From assembly GCF_001653715.1 (NCBI RefSeq), contig NZ_LWHQ01000043.1, forward strand, positions 29,508 through 93,507: a DNA stretch of 64,000 nt, read 5' to 3'. The stretch comes from Methylobacterium platani (GTDB lineage Bacteria; Pseudomonadota; Alphaproteobacteria; Rhizobiales; Beijerinckiaceae). The position numbers and the translations under genes are program-made. Positions within the stretch are counted from its first letter, which is position 1. The number at the start of each line of letters is the position of its first letter. Below, piece after piece: positions 1 to 9,365 of this stretch. The notes under the pieces were generated by a model. It did no database searches. It saw only the letters and a list, made by a program, of their open reading frames with translations, and was not told the DNA's origin.

Positions 1-323
1 GTGGTGGCGTAGATCCCCGCATGGACGATCCGCGTCGCCACGAACAGCCAGGCGAGGCCGACGAACAGGGCGTCGGCCTTCGCCGTCGCGAGCGCCAGTC
101 CGGTCAGCACGTAGAACAGCACCGGCAGCTCGAACTGGTTGGCGAAGGCGTTCGAGACCTGCTGCACCGGCGCCGGCCAGGTCCGCTCGCCGAGCGAGAT
201 GTCCTTCAGCTCGACCTGCCCGTCCCGCGCCGCGGCGAAGCGCTTCCGCCCGGTCCAGAGCAGCAGGCAGAAGGTCAGCAGGACCTGGACGAGGACGGGG
301 GCGAGGACGGCTTTCGGGCTCAT
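1..323 (-). CDS. MAPEG family membrane protein (3' end outside window)
   Basis: Reading leftwards from an ATG at 321-323 gives about 107 residues of an open frame that runs off the window edge. The product starts with a hydrophobic helix (about residues 5-22). It then has the family-typical stretch with Asn-Ala-Phe-Ala-Asn-Gln-Phe-Glu-Leu-Pro-Val-Leu-Phe-Tyr around residue 60, followed by further hydrophobic helices. MAPEG proteins are small four-helix membrane proteins related to glutathione-dependent enzymes; bacterial members mostly have no known substrate. It is truncated only because the window ends. Confidence 0.75.
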   Translation of the reverse strand, partial: MSPKAVLAPVLVQVLLTFCLLLWTGRKRFAAARDGQVELKDISLGERTWPAPVQQVSNAFANQFELPVLFYVLTGLALATAKADALFVGLAWLFVATRIVHAGIYAT

Positions 324-567
324 GGGGGTCCTGACGGGAATGGCGGGAGATCGTCTGCGGTCGGGTTCTCACCTTCGGTGAGCCCCAGGATGCCGTGGAG
401 AGGCGGCCGCGTCCCGGCCTATCGTCACCGCCGCCGTCGAGGCCTCGGCGCCCGGTTCGCCTGCCGGGGTGCCCCGCCCCCTTCGTCGGCTCAAATCCCC
501 TCCTCCGCCCCCTTTCGCAACCGCCCCGGCGGCGCTACATGAGGTCGGCGGGGCTGCGGTTCTCGTC

Positions 568-690
568 AGGAGACACATTCCCCGGGGCCTTATCGACTCC
601 CTCGGGAGCTGTCACTGCCCTGGTCCGTGGACCGGGGCATAACGGCGCCCACCTACTTCGTAGGTTTCCCGGGATCGATTCTCCAACGGC
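568..690 (+). ncRNA. ssrS: 6S RNA (SsrS)
   Basis: This gene-free stretch lies directly ahead of the formyl-THF cyclo-ligase gene, the classic location of 6S RNA in Proteobacteria. The ends, CCCCGGGG near 580 and CCCGGG near 668, can pair to close a long stem. Inside are short helices such as CTGGTCC/GGACCGG around 620-635 and ACCTAC/GTAGGT around 650-666, with a large unpaired centre. 6S RNA binds the housekeeping RNA polymerase holoenzyme and mimics an open promoter, damping transcription in stationary phase. The exact ends are my estimate. Confidence 0.72.
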
Positions 691-716
691 TCTCGTGGCT
701 CCGCGCTGAGACTTCC

Positions 717-1307
717 ATGACGACGGACGACCCTCCCGCCTCCCCGGACAAGGCCACCCTGCGCAAGGCGGCCCTGGCACGGCGGGACGGGCTGGCGGTC
801 GAGGCCCGCGCGGCGGCCTCCCGCCGCATCGCCGAGATCGTCCTCGACCTGCCTGAGATCGCGAATGCCGCGGTGGTCTCGGCCTACTGGCCGATCCGCA
901 GCGAGGTCGACCTGCGGCCGCTGATCGCCGCCTTGCGCGCCCGCGGCCAGGCGGTGGCCCTGCCGCAGGTGACGCCCGACGGGCTGGTGTTCCGGCTGGC
1001 CGCCGAGGGCGACGCGCTCGCCGCCGGCGGCTTCGGCCTGAGCGAGCCGGGACCCGATGCGCGGATCGTCGATCCCCGCGCCCTCCTGGTTCCGCTCGCC
1101 GCCTTCGACCGGCGCGGCCACCGCATCGGCTACGGCAAGGGCTATTACGACCGGGCGCTCGCGCGTCTCGACGCCGCGGAGCGGGCGCTCGCCATCGGCA
1201 TCGGGTTTTGCGCGCAGGAGACCCCGCGCGTGCCGGACGGCCCGCACGACCGGCCCCTCGACGGCATCGTCACCGAGGCGGGCCTGATCCACCCCACCGG
1301 AGACTGA
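717..1307 (+). CDS. ygfA: 5-formyltetrahydrofolate cyclo-ligase
   Basis: The enzyme converts 5-formyl-THF and ATP to 5,10-methenyl-THF, recycling a folate by-product into the one-carbon pool. The 196-residue length is normal for the family. The conserved signature GYGKGYYDR lies at residues 138-146, and an N-terminal segment rich in Lys and Arg (KATLRKAALARR) matches the nucleotide-binding start of the family. I chose the ATG at 717 because upstream sequence in the same frame belongs to the 6S RNA. The gene is followed after 8 bases by the phosphoesterase gene, so the two are probably cotranscribed with the 6S RNA upstream, as in many Proteobacteria. Confidence 0.9.
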   Translation: MTTDDPPASPDKATLRKAALARRDGLAVEARAAASRRIAEIVLDLPEIANAAVVSAYWPIRSEVDLRPLIAALRARGQAVALPQVTPDGLVFRLAAEGDALAAGGFGLSEPGPDARIVDPRALLVPLAAFDRRGHRIGYGKGYYDRALARLDAAERALAIGIGFCAQETPRVPDGPHDRPLDGIVTEAGLIHPTGD

Positions 1308-1315
1308 ATCCCGCC

Positions 1316-2137
1316 ATGCGCCTCCTCTTCCTCGGCGACGTCGTCGGCCGGCCGGGCCGCCTGGCGGTGAGCGAGCGTCTGCCGTCCCTGCGCGAGCGCT
1401 GGCGCCTCGACTGCGTGGTGATCAACGGCGAGAACGCCGCCGGCGGCTTCGGCATCACCGAGAGCATCTGCGACGAGCTGATCAATGCCGGCGCCGACGC
1501 GGTGACCCTCGGCAACCACTCCTTCGACCAGCGCGAGGCCCTGGTGTTCATCGCCCGCCAGCCGCGGCTGGTGCGGCCGGCGAACTACCCGCCGGGCACG
1601 CCCGGCCGCGGCGCCACGGTGATCGAGACCCAGGGCGGCGCCCGGGTCCTCGTCGTCAACGTGATGGGGCGGATCTTCCTCGATCCCCTCGACGATCCCT
1701 TCGCGGCGGCCGAGCGCGAGCTCTCGGCCTGCCCGCTGCGCGACGCCGCCGACGCGGTGATCGTCGACGTCCACGCCGAGGCGACGAGCGAGAAGGAGGC
1801 CTTCGGCTGGTTCCTCGACGGACGGGCGAGCCTCGTCGTCGGCACCCACACCCACGTGCCGACCGCCGACCACCGCATCCTGCCCGGCGGAACCGCCTAC
1901 ATGTCCGATGTCGGCATGTGCGGCGACTACGATTCGGTGCTCGGCATGCAGAAGGACGAGCCGGTGCGCCGCTTCCTGCAGAAGACCCCGGGCAGCCGCC
2001 TCGAGGCCGCGACCGGCGAGGGCACCCTGTGCGGCCTCGCCGTCGAGACCGACGACGCGACCGGCCTCGCCCGGCGGGTGAGCCCGGTCCGCCTCGGGCC
2101 GCATCTCGAGGAGACCTGGCCGCGTCACTGGGACTGA
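1316..2137 (+). CDS. TIGR00282/YmdB-family metallophosphoesterase
   Basis: This 273-residue protein carries the metal-binding motifs of the YmdB family: GDxxG at residues 7-11, NGEN at 37-40, GNH at 66-68 and GTHTH at 176-180. Homologues are di-iron phosphodiesterases acting on 2',3'-cyclic nucleotides; the Bacillus member influences sporulation and biofilm choice, but the alphaproteobacterial role is unknown. It starts 8 bases after the cyclo-ligase stop, so it is probably in the same operon. All metal ligands I can recognise are present, so the protein should be active. Confidence 0.85.
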   Translation: MRLLFLGDVVGRPGRLAVSERLPSLRERWRLDCVVINGENAAGGFGITESICDELINAGADAVTLGNHSFDQREALVFIARQPRLVRPANYPPGTPGRGATVIETQGGARVLVVNVMGRIFLDPLDDPFAAAERELSACPLRDAADAVIVDVHAEATSEKEAFGWFLDGRASLVVGTHTHVPTADHRILPGGTAYMSDVGMCGDYDSVLGMQKDEPVRRFLQKTPGSRLEAATGEGTLCGLAVETDDATGLARRVSPVRLGPHLEETWPRHWD

Positions 2138-2172
2138 ACCCCCGGGGACTGAACCTCGGGGGACCGAAACCC
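2130..2172 (+). repeat. 15-bp tandem repeat, about 3 copies
   Basis: Starting inside the last codons of the phosphoesterase gene, the motif GGGACTGAACC recurs three times at 15-base spacing, the last copy diverged to GGGACCGAAACC. It extends past the stop codon. It looks like a local slippage duplication of the gene end and has no evident function. Confidence 0.55.
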
Positions 2173-2279
2173 CCGGGATGGCGGAAGCGCGCCGGCTTGA
2201 TCGGCCAAGCCGTACCCGGCACAGTGCCGGCCGACCCCCGTCGCGGACGGGGACCCCGCGACAGTGAGTACGGCCCGCG

Positions 2280-3326
2280 ATGGCGGCGAGCGCAGCGTCC
2301 CCTCCCCTGACATCGCCGCGGATCTACCTCATCCGCATGGCGGTGTTCCTGACGCTGGCCGGCTTCCTGGCCTTCGTGCTCTATCGCCAGATCGTGCCGG
2401 CCTTCATGGCCAATCCGGGCCTCAACGGGCTGATCCTCGGCGCGACGCTGATCGCCATCCTCATGGCCTTCGGGCAGGTGCAGCGCCTGTTTCGCGAGGT
2501 GCGCTTCGCCAACCGCACCGCGACCGGCGCCGCCGATCCAGGCACGCCCCGCGTGCTCGGCGCCCTCGCCCCCGCCTTGCAGGCGGCGAAGGCCGACCGG
2601 CCGCACCCGCAGGCGCAGTTCCAGCCGCTCCTCGACACCGTCGCCTCGCGCCTCGACGAGGGGCGCGAGATCCTGCGCTACATCGGCGGGCTGCTGATCC
2701 TGCTCGGGCTGCTCGGCACCTTCTGGGGCCTGATCGACACCCTGTCGGCGGTAGGCGGGGTGATCCGCTCGATGCGCGCCGGCGGCGGCGACGCCGCGGT
2801 GATGTTCGACGAGTTGAAGAGCGGCCTCGCGGTGCCGCTGTCGGGCATCGGCCTCGCCTTTTCGGCCTCGCTGTTCGGCCTCGCCGGCTCGCTGGTGATC
2901 GGCTTCCTCGACCTCCAGGCGGGGCAGGCCCATACCCGGTTCTACAACGAATTGGAGGATTGGCTCGTCACCGCGGCGGGTCCCGCGCCCGCCCCGGTGC
3001 CGGTCCCCGTCACGGTGCCGGCCGCCGCCGCCCTCGCCGCCGCGGCCTCCGCGCCGCGCCCGCCCGAGCCGGCGCCGCGGGGCGACGCGGTGCTCAAGGA
3101 CATCGCCGACGCGATGTCCCGCCTCGGCACCCTCGTCGGCGACAGCACGGCGCATGGCCGGGCCAGCACCCAGGCGATGGCGAACCTCGCCGAGGGCATC
3201 CAGGGCCTCGTGCAGCACATGCGGGCCGAGCAGCAGATGATCCGCGACTGGGTCGAGGCCCAGGCCAACCGCGAGCGCGAGCTGAAGCAGGTGCTCGACC
3301 GCCTCGCCCGGGAGAAGGTGGAGTGA
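2280..3326 (+). CDS. MotA/TolQ/ExbB-like proton channel protein
   Basis: This 348-residue protein has hydrophobic helices at about residues 16-38, 48-66, 132-160 and 183-212. The last two, with Gly-rich sequences (GGLLILLGLLGTFWG and SGIGLAFSASLFGLAGS), match the proton-channel domain of the MotA/TolQ/ExbB family. The stretch around 240-265 is Ala/Pro-rich and the C-terminus is charged and probably helical. The partner gene starts 8 bases later and encodes an OmpA/MotB-like protein, so the two likely form an ion-driven stator-like complex in the inner membrane. No flagellar or tol genes are nearby. The start codon has only a weak ribosome site, so a later start at 2338 is possible. Confidence 0.78.
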   Translation: MAASAASPPLTSPRIYLIRMAVFLTLAGFLAFVLYRQIVPAFMANPGLNGLILGATLIAILMAFGQVQRLFREVRFANRTATGAADPGTPRVLGALAPALQAAKADRPHPQAQFQPLLDTVASRLDEGREILRYIGGLLILLGLLGTFWGLIDTLSAVGGVIRSMRAGGGDAAVMFDELKSGLAVPLSGIGLAFSASLFGLAGSLVIGFLDLQAGQAHTRFYNELEDWLVTAAGPAPAPVPVPVTVPAAAALAAAASAPRPPEPAPRGDAVLKDIADAMSRLGTLVGDSTAHGRASTQAMANLAEGIQGLVQHMRAEQQMIRDWVEAQANRERELKQVLDRLAREKVE

Positions 3327-3333
3327 CGCCCTG

Positions 3334-4347
3334 ATGGCCGGCCGCCTCGTCCGGCGCGACCGCGCCCTCAACGTCTGGCCGGGCTACGTCGACGCGCTGA
3401 CGACGCTGCTGCTGTCGGTCGTCTTCCTGCTCACCATCTTCGTCACCGGCCAGTTCTTCCTGTCGCAGGAGCTGTCCGGCCGCGACACGGTGCTGGAGCG
3501 GCTGAACCGCCAGATCTCGGAGCTGACCGACTTGCTGGCGCTGGAGCGCTCCGGCAAGCGGGCGCTGGAGGAGAGCGCCGCCGGCCTGCGGGCGAACCTC
3601 TCGAATTCCGAGGCCGAGCGGCGGCGCCTCCAGGGCCTGCTCGCCACCGACCAGGGCGCGGAGGGCAAGGCGGCCGAGCTCGGCCGCCAGCTCGACGCGG
3701 AGAAGGGCGCCACCACCCGGGCGCTCGGCCAGGTCGACCTCCTGAACCAGCAGATCTCGGCGATGCGCCAGCAGCTCGCCGCGCTCGAGGACGCGCTCGC
3801 GGCCTCCGAGACCCGCGACCGCGAGAGCCAGGCCCGCATCGCCGATCTCGGCAGTCGCCTCAACGTCGCGCTGGCCCAGCGGGTGCAGGAACTCGCCCGC
3901 TACCGCTCGGACTTCTTCGGCCGCCTGCGCCAGATCCTCGGCAGCCGCCCCGACATCCGCATCGTCGGCGACCGGTTCGTGCTGCAGTCGGAAGTGCTGT
4001 TTTCCGCCGGCCAGGCGGTGCTGAAGCCCGAGGCCGGCCCGGAGATCGACCGGATCGCCGGGGCGATCCTGGAGCTCAACCGCCAGATCCCCGCCGACAT
4101 CCCGTGGGTGCTGCGCGTCGACGGCCATACCGACGCGCGGCCGATCAACTCGCCGCAATTCCCCTCGAACTGGGCGCTCTCGGCGGCGCGCGCGATCGCG
4201 GTGGTGCAGTACCTGGTGGGCAAGGGCATCCCGCCGCAGCGGCTGCTGGCCGGCGCCTTCGGCGAGTTCCAGCCGCTCGATTCCGGGACGAGCGAGGAGG
4301 CCTACGCGCGCAACCGGCGGATCGAGATGAAGCTGACGGAGCGGTGA
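3334..4347 (+). CDS. OmpA/MotB-domain protein with coiled coil
   Basis: The 337-residue product has one membrane helix at about residues 20-45 (TLLLSVVFLLTIFVTGQFF). A long heptad-rich coiled coil spans about 48-190, and an OmpA-like peptidoglycan-binding domain about 215-335, with VDGHTD at 262-267 and the Asn-Arg-Arg-Ile-Glu end motif. This is MotB-like architecture with an unusually long coiled coil between membrane and cell wall. Its partner is the channel protein immediately upstream. Pairs of this kind are common in Rhizobiales without an assigned role. They resemble ZorA/ZorB of Zorya defence, but no zorC, zorD or zorE gene is present. Confidence 0.8.
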   Translation: MAGRLVRRDRALNVWPGYVDALTTLLLSVVFLLTIFVTGQFFLSQELSGRDTVLERLNRQISELTDLLALERSGKRALEESAAGLRANLSNSEAERRRLQGLLATDQGAEGKAAELGRQLDAEKGATTRALGQVDLLNQQISAMRQQLAALEDALAASETRDRESQARIADLGSRLNVALAQRVQELARYRSDFFGRLRQILGSRPDIRIVGDRFVLQSEVLFSAGQAVLKPEAGPEIDRIAGAILELNRQIPADIPWVLRVDGHTDARPINSPQFPSNWALSAARAIAVVQYLVGKGIPPQRLLAGAFGEFQPLDSGTSEEAYARNRRIEMKLTER

Positions 4348-4370
4348 GGCGGAACCGCTCGATCCTGTCC

Positions 4371-4391
4371 GCGACCTCATCCTGAGGTCGC
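4371..4391. repeat. Short palindrome, repeat family B copy 1
   Basis: GCGACCTCA and TGAGGTCGC form a perfect 9-bp stem around a TCC loop between two convergent genes. A diverged copy (CGACCTCATCCTGAGGTTGTGG) occurs at 19156. It may act as a weak terminator between the convergent genes, but there is no U-tract. Confidence 0.6.
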
Positions 4392-4444
4392 GGAGTAAGA
4401 AAACCCTGCCGCTGAGGGCGCTCGCCCCTCACACTTCCGCCACC

Positions 4445-6250
<1,806 letters not shown>

Positions 6251-6282
6251 CTGAACTGTCGTGCTGTCCGGGGTGCCGGCGC

Positions 6283-6311
6283 TTGTTTGGCGCACGGAGG
6301 TGAGGTATAGG
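6283..6311 (+). promoter_or_regulatory. Probable rpmE promoter
   Basis: TTGTTT (6283-6288) and TATAGG (6306-6311) are separated by 17 bases, a good housekeeping-type arrangement, about 85 bases ahead of the rpmE start. The strand and position fit rpmE. The resulting leader would be roughly 78 nt. Confidence 0.5.
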
Positions 6312-6395
6312 CCGCCGCTCATCCGATTACGCGCGATCAATGGCCGCGGCCCGAAGCGGAGCGTTCGGCGCGGGTCGCACTCTTAGGAATTCGTC

Positions 6396-6704
6396 ATGGC
6401 AAAGCAAGCAGCCCCCGCCGCCAAGCAGGCGGCCCCCGTCGCCGGCAAGTCGGTCGCGACCCCCAAGGTGGCCCGCACCGCGACCGAGCACCCGGACTAC
6501 CACTTCATCAAGGTGGTGCTGACCGACGGCAGCTCGTTCATGACCCGCTCCACCTACGGCAAGGAGGGCGACACCCTCAACCTCGACATCGACCCGAGCA
6601 CGCATCCGGCCTGGACCGGCGGCGAGCAGAAGCTGATGGACCGCGGCGGCCGCCTGTCCCGCTTCAACTCGCGCTTCGCCGGCATCTCGTTCGGCAAGAA
6701 GTAA
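6396..6704 (+). CDS. rpmE: 50S ribosomal protein L31 with N-terminal extension
   Basis: The core from about residue 33 (EHPDYHFIKVVLTDGSSF onward) matches alphaproteobacterial L31, including GDTLNLDIDPSTHPAW. L31 forms a bridge between the ribosomal subunits. The Cys residues of zinc-binding L31 are absent, so this is the zinc-independent type. Ahead of the core are about 30 extra residues rich in Ala, Lys and Pro. The start looks right because AGGAA sits 8 bases before this ATG, while no good site precedes the core itself. A strong terminator follows at 6725. Confidence 0.93.
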   Translation: MAKQAAPAAKQAAPVAGKSVATPKVARTATEHPDYHFIKVVLTDGSSFMTRSTYGKEGDTLNLDIDPSTHPAWTGGEQKLMDRGGRLSRFNSRFAGISFGKK

Positions 6705-6724
6705 GCGACCGCATCGTTCGCGCG

Positions 6725-6758
6725 AAAAAAGCCCCGGCCTCGCGGCCGGGGCTTTTTT
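6725..6758. terminator. Bidirectional Rho-independent terminator
   Basis: AAAAAAGCCCCGGCC, a short loop and GGCCGGGGCTTTTTT form a perfect GC-rich stem with A- and T-tracts on both sides. It lies between rpmE and the convergent RcdA-like gene and can end both transcripts. Confidence 0.9.
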
Positions 6759-6810
6759 CGTGCCGCGTGTGCGAAGAAGGGCGCGGACGACGCGCCCTCC
6801 CCCATCGGTC

Positions 6811-7335
6811 TCAGCCGAAGGCGACCCGCAGCATGTCGTGCTGGGCGAAGACGGGGCTCACCCGCGGCTCCGGGGTCGGGCGGTCGTCGGAGATGAGCTT
6901 GTCGAGATGGAGGATGCGGGCATGCAGCCGCTTCGACTGGCCGATCAGGGCCTGGAGCGAGAGCGGCAGCTCGGCGACGAGGACCGGGGCGGCCTCGTTC
7001 GGCTCGACGGAGGAGAGGCGCACCCGGGTCTTCTCCTCGGCGGCCTCGCTCAGGCTCAGCTCGCCCTCGGACACCGCACGCTGCACCAGCAGCCACGAGG
7101 CGATCTGCATCAGGCGGGTGGTGAGCCGCATGCTCTCGCTGGCGTAGGTCAGGGCGGCGTGGCGGGCGAGCAGGCGCGATTCGTCCCGGCCGGGACCGTC
7201 GAGATAGGCCGCGGTCTCCTCCACGAGGGTCATGCCCTCGCGAAACAGCATCTTGAAGCCGTCCGACGCCACGAAGGTCTCGCCGAAGCGCACGGTGGGC
7301 TCTTCCGCCCGAAACATCACGTCCATCACGCCCAT
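6811..7335 (-). CDS. rcdA: RcdA-like protein (DUF1465)
   Basis: The 174-residue product matches the DUF1465 family, whose Caulobacter member RcdA is an adaptor that helps deliver the cell-cycle regulator CtrA to the ClpXP protease. Visible features are a mostly helical protein with the family-like stretches SMRLTTRLMQIASWLLVQRAV and QSKRLHARILHLDKLI. The ATG at 7335 is preceded by a near-perfect AGGAGGG. The gene ends just before a bidirectional terminator. The family assignment is from memory of its sequence pattern; the role in CtrA turnover here is inferred. Confidence 0.72.
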   Translation of the reverse strand: MGVMDVMFRAEEPTVRFGETFVASDGFKMLFREGMTLVEETAAYLDGPGRDESRLLARHAALTYASESMRLTTRLMQIASWLLVQRAVSEGELSLSEAAEEKTRVRLSSVEPNEAAPVLVAELPLSLQALIGQSKRLHARILHLDKLISDDRPTPEPRVSPVFAQHDMLRVAFG

Positions 7336-7562
7336 GATCCCTCCTGTGCCACCGCGACCCCGGTCCCGCGTCGATACGGGACACTGGCGGTGCGCTCGGG
7401 CTGTCTGGCGCAACGATAGCGCCAGTCCGCGGACCGCGCGCCGTCAACCAATCGTTAACCTTAACGTCAACGCGGGAAGCGGAGGGCCGATCCGGGCGAG
7501 GCAGAAAATTCGCGCGGCGGGCGGGGGCGATCGGGGATGGCCTGGAGGGGGGATGGTCCGGG

Positions 7563-7662
7563 GAAAAAAGAAAGCCGCCCCTTGGGGCGGCTGAAAGAGT
7601 CGTACAGGGAGGCATCAAACAGAGTGGACAGAGACCACTCGACATCCAGAAAGCTGGACCGA
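7563..7662 (-). ncRNA. Candidate small RNA with CCUCCC motif
   Basis: Read leftwards, this roughly 100-nt stretch has three consecutive hairpins. The first is TCCAG/CTGGA (7645-7658). The second is GAGTGG/CCACTC with a 7-base loop (about 7623-7641). The third is GCCGCCCC/GGGGCGGC, followed by TTTCTTTTTT, a good terminator (about 7563-7592). Between the second and third lies an unpaired GATGCCTCCCTGT, complementary to Shine-Dalgarno sequences. GATAAC (complement of 7667-7672) could be the -10 element. The layout resembles alphaproteobacterial anti-SD small RNAs such as the mmgR/suhB group; family membership is unproven. Confidence 0.58.
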
Positions 7663-7664
7663 CT

Positions 7665-8137
7665 TGGTTATCGCCCGGAAGGCTTAAAAAATGGTTAACG
7701 CCGCAGGCGCCGGGGCCGGAAAGCGCCTGGCGCGCAACCGGATGGCGGAAGCGGCATACGCGGGAGGGCGGTGACGACCGGGCCGATCGCCGCTGGACGA
7801 GCCGCCGACCCCCCTCCCCGCGGCCGGCGAGAGGGCGAGGGCGAGAGGGCGAGGGCGAGAGGACGAGGGAATGTGTCCGGGGGATCCCCGGCCGGAGGCT
7901 CCCCCTCGATCGTCGCTCCGGATTTCGCCTCCGCTCCCCTCGTCGACGACGGGTCGACGAAGCCCTTTCGCCGCGCGGAGCCGGGCTTGCTCGACGTCGG
8001 CCGCCACTTGCAAATCCCTGGCGAGCCCGGGCAGCGTCGGGAAATGGAGAGAGCCGTGCCGGGCGGCCCGAACGCGGCATCGCCCCGAAACGGGACGCAG
8101 CGTCCCATCCCGGAGCTCGCCCGTCCCGCCCCCCGTC
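7665..8137. other. Gene-free interval with no convincing ORF
   Basis: Between the small-RNA promoter region and the DUF1192 gene, open frames exist on both strands. They are low-complexity (Pro, Arg, Ser runs) and show no recognisable domain or ribosome site. The interval holds the 14-bp tandem repeat described separately; I see nothing else with a recognisable function. Confidence 0.5.
7826..7867. repeat. 14-bp tandem repeat, 3 copies
   Basis: GGCGAGAGGGCGAG is repeated three times head to tail; the third copy has one base change (GGCGAGAGGACGAG). It lies in a gene-free stretch, and copy number is likely to vary between strains. Confidence 0.8.
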
Positions 8138-8329
8138 TCAGAACTTGAAGGCCGCCCGGGCCGCCTCCTGCGACGCCTGCTTGCGCCGCCGGTCCTCCTC
8201 GAGCCGGGCGATCTCGCGGCGCAGGGCCTCGATCCGCTCGTCGAGGTCGGAGACCGACAGGGCCGAGAGGTCCTGGCCGATCTGGTGCGAGGCCTGCGGC
8301 CGCGGCCTGTTCTCGGCGTCGTCGAACAT
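8138..8329 (-). CDS. DUF1192 family small protein
   Basis: This 63-residue protein has a charged helical centre with the family-typical core LSVSDLDERIEALRREIARLE, suggesting a short coiled coil. DUF1192 proteins are conserved in Alphaproteobacteria and have no known function. The ATG at 8329 has AGGAG 8 bases upstream, which fixes the start. It is divergent from the rpmH cluster. Confidence 0.75.
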   Translation of the reverse strand: MFDDAENRPRPQASHQIGQDLSALSVSDLDERIEALRREIARLEEDRRRKQASQEAARAAFKF

Positions 8330-8397
8330 CGCGTTCTCCTGTGCGGGCGACCGTGCCGGACGCCCGGCACGGTCCGTCGGGGGATCCTTAACGCGAT

Positions 8398-8426
8398 TGA
8401 CTCGCAGGGGCCATTCCGCCATACAC
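8398..8426 (+). promoter_or_regulatory. Probable rpmH promoter
   Basis: TTGACT (8398-8403) and CATACA (8421-8426) are 17 bases apart, about 118 bases ahead of the rpmH start. A GC-rich hairpin (GCGCCCC/GGGCGC, around 8440-8460) lies in the leader. Strand and position fit the rpmH-rnpA operon. Confidence 0.5.
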
Positions 8427-8543
8427 CGCGCGACGTGACCGCGCCCCATTCGGGCGCGGTTCGCTTTCGTCGAGACATTCTGGACCACGAGGGCCTCGGC
8501 GGCGCCATGCGCCCGGCCGGCCCCGGCCTTCGGAGAACGAGCC

Positions 8544-8678
8544 GTGAAGAGAACCTATCAACCGTCGAAGCTTGTGCGCAAGCGCCGCCACGGCTTCCGT
8601 GCCCGCATGGCCACCGTCGGCGGCCGCAAGGTCATCGCCGCCCGCCGCGCCCGCGGCCGCAAGCGCCTGTCGGCGTAA
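8544..8678 (+). CDS. rpmH: 50S ribosomal protein L34
   Basis: A GTG start opens a 44-residue, very basic protein beginning MKRTYQPSKLVRKRRHGF and ending GRKRLSA, which is the full-length L34 pattern. L34 is a small protein of the large ribosomal subunit. GGAG lies about 8 bases upstream of the GTG. It heads the conserved order rpmH-rnpA-yidC, with rnpA starting 12 bases after its stop. Confidence 0.96.
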   Translation: MKRTYQPSKLVRKRRHGFRARMATVGGRKVIAARRARGRKRLSA

Positions 8679-8690
8679 GGTCGGCGCGCG

Positions 8691-9254
8691 GTGCCCGAGC
8701 GCGCCGCGAGGCCCGGCGGTCCGCCGCCGATCGGCCGGATCACCCGGCGCCCGGATTATCTGGCGGCGGCCAAGGGCCGCCGTTTCCATACCGAGCGCCT
8801 GACGGCACAGGGCCGCCTGCGGGACGATGGACCGCCGGGCGGCCTGCGCGTGGGCTTCACCGTGACGAAGCGGGAAGGCCACGCCACCGAGCGCAACCGC
8901 ATCCGCCGCCGCCTCAAGGTCGCCGCCCAGCTCGCGGCCGCGCAAGCAGGCCCGGCGCAGCGGGACAAGGCGGCCGACGTGGTGCTGATCGGCCGGCGGG
9001 ATGCCCTGGCGGCGCCCTTCGTCCAGCTGGTCGAGGATGTCCGCCAGGCCCTCGGCGTGGTGACGAAGCCGCGGGCTCCCAAGCCTGCCACCCCCAAGCC
9101 GGCCGCCCCCGGGCCGGCCGCGGCGGAGGGCGGCAGTTCCTCCGGGACAGGGCCGGGTCGCGGCAAGCGGGGACGGGGGAAGGCTCCGGGCGGCAAGATG
9201 CCGGGCGGCAAGGCCACGGGATCGGGGCCGGCATCCTCGGAACGGAATTCGTGA
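8691..9254 (+). CDS. rnpA: Ribonuclease P protein component
   Basis: RnpA binds the RNase P RNA and helps it cut 5' leaders from tRNA precursors. The family's RNR motif is visible as ERNRIRRRLK at about residues 66-75, preceded by GLRVGFTVTKREGHAT. The domain ends near residue 125. The last 60 residues are a low-complexity tail rich in Pro, Ala, Gly and Lys with the repeated GGKMPGGKA pattern, so the 187-residue length exceeds the usual ~120. It starts with GTG. No yidD gene lies between it and yidC, unlike in many bacteria. Confidence 0.9.
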   Translation: MPERAARPGGPPPIGRITRRPDYLAAAKGRRFHTERLTAQGRLRDDGPPGGLRVGFTVTKREGHATERNRIRRRLKVAAQLAAAQAGPAQRDKAADVVLIGRRDALAAPFVQLVEDVRQALGVVTKPRAPKPATPKPAAPGPAAAEGGSSSGTGPGRGKRGRGKAPGGKMPGGKATGSGPASSERNS

Positions 9255-9365
9255 GGCGATCCCGGGCAGCCGGAATCGCCTCGTCGTGTTGGTCGTGAGG
9301 GCCGGGAAGCGGGCCGCCAGGCCCGCCCTCGGTCCCGCTCTTTAGGCGGCAGGCGTCGCGGGTCC

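Noticed and set aside
2280..4347. Zorya-type phage defence
   Set aside because: The two proteins resemble ZorA and ZorB in architecture, but no zorC, zorD or zorE gene lies nearby and the pair is widespread as housekeeping genes in Rhizobiales.
7695..8508. Low-complexity frames between the small RNA and rpmH
   Set aside because: Pro/Arg/Ser-rich, no ribosome site and partly built from the 14-bp repeat; the strand also overlaps the real DUF1192 gene.
8330..8543. Chromosome origin next to rpmH
   Set aside because: No dnaA gene or clear cluster of DnaA boxes is present; in Alphaproteobacteria the origin is usually elsewhere.
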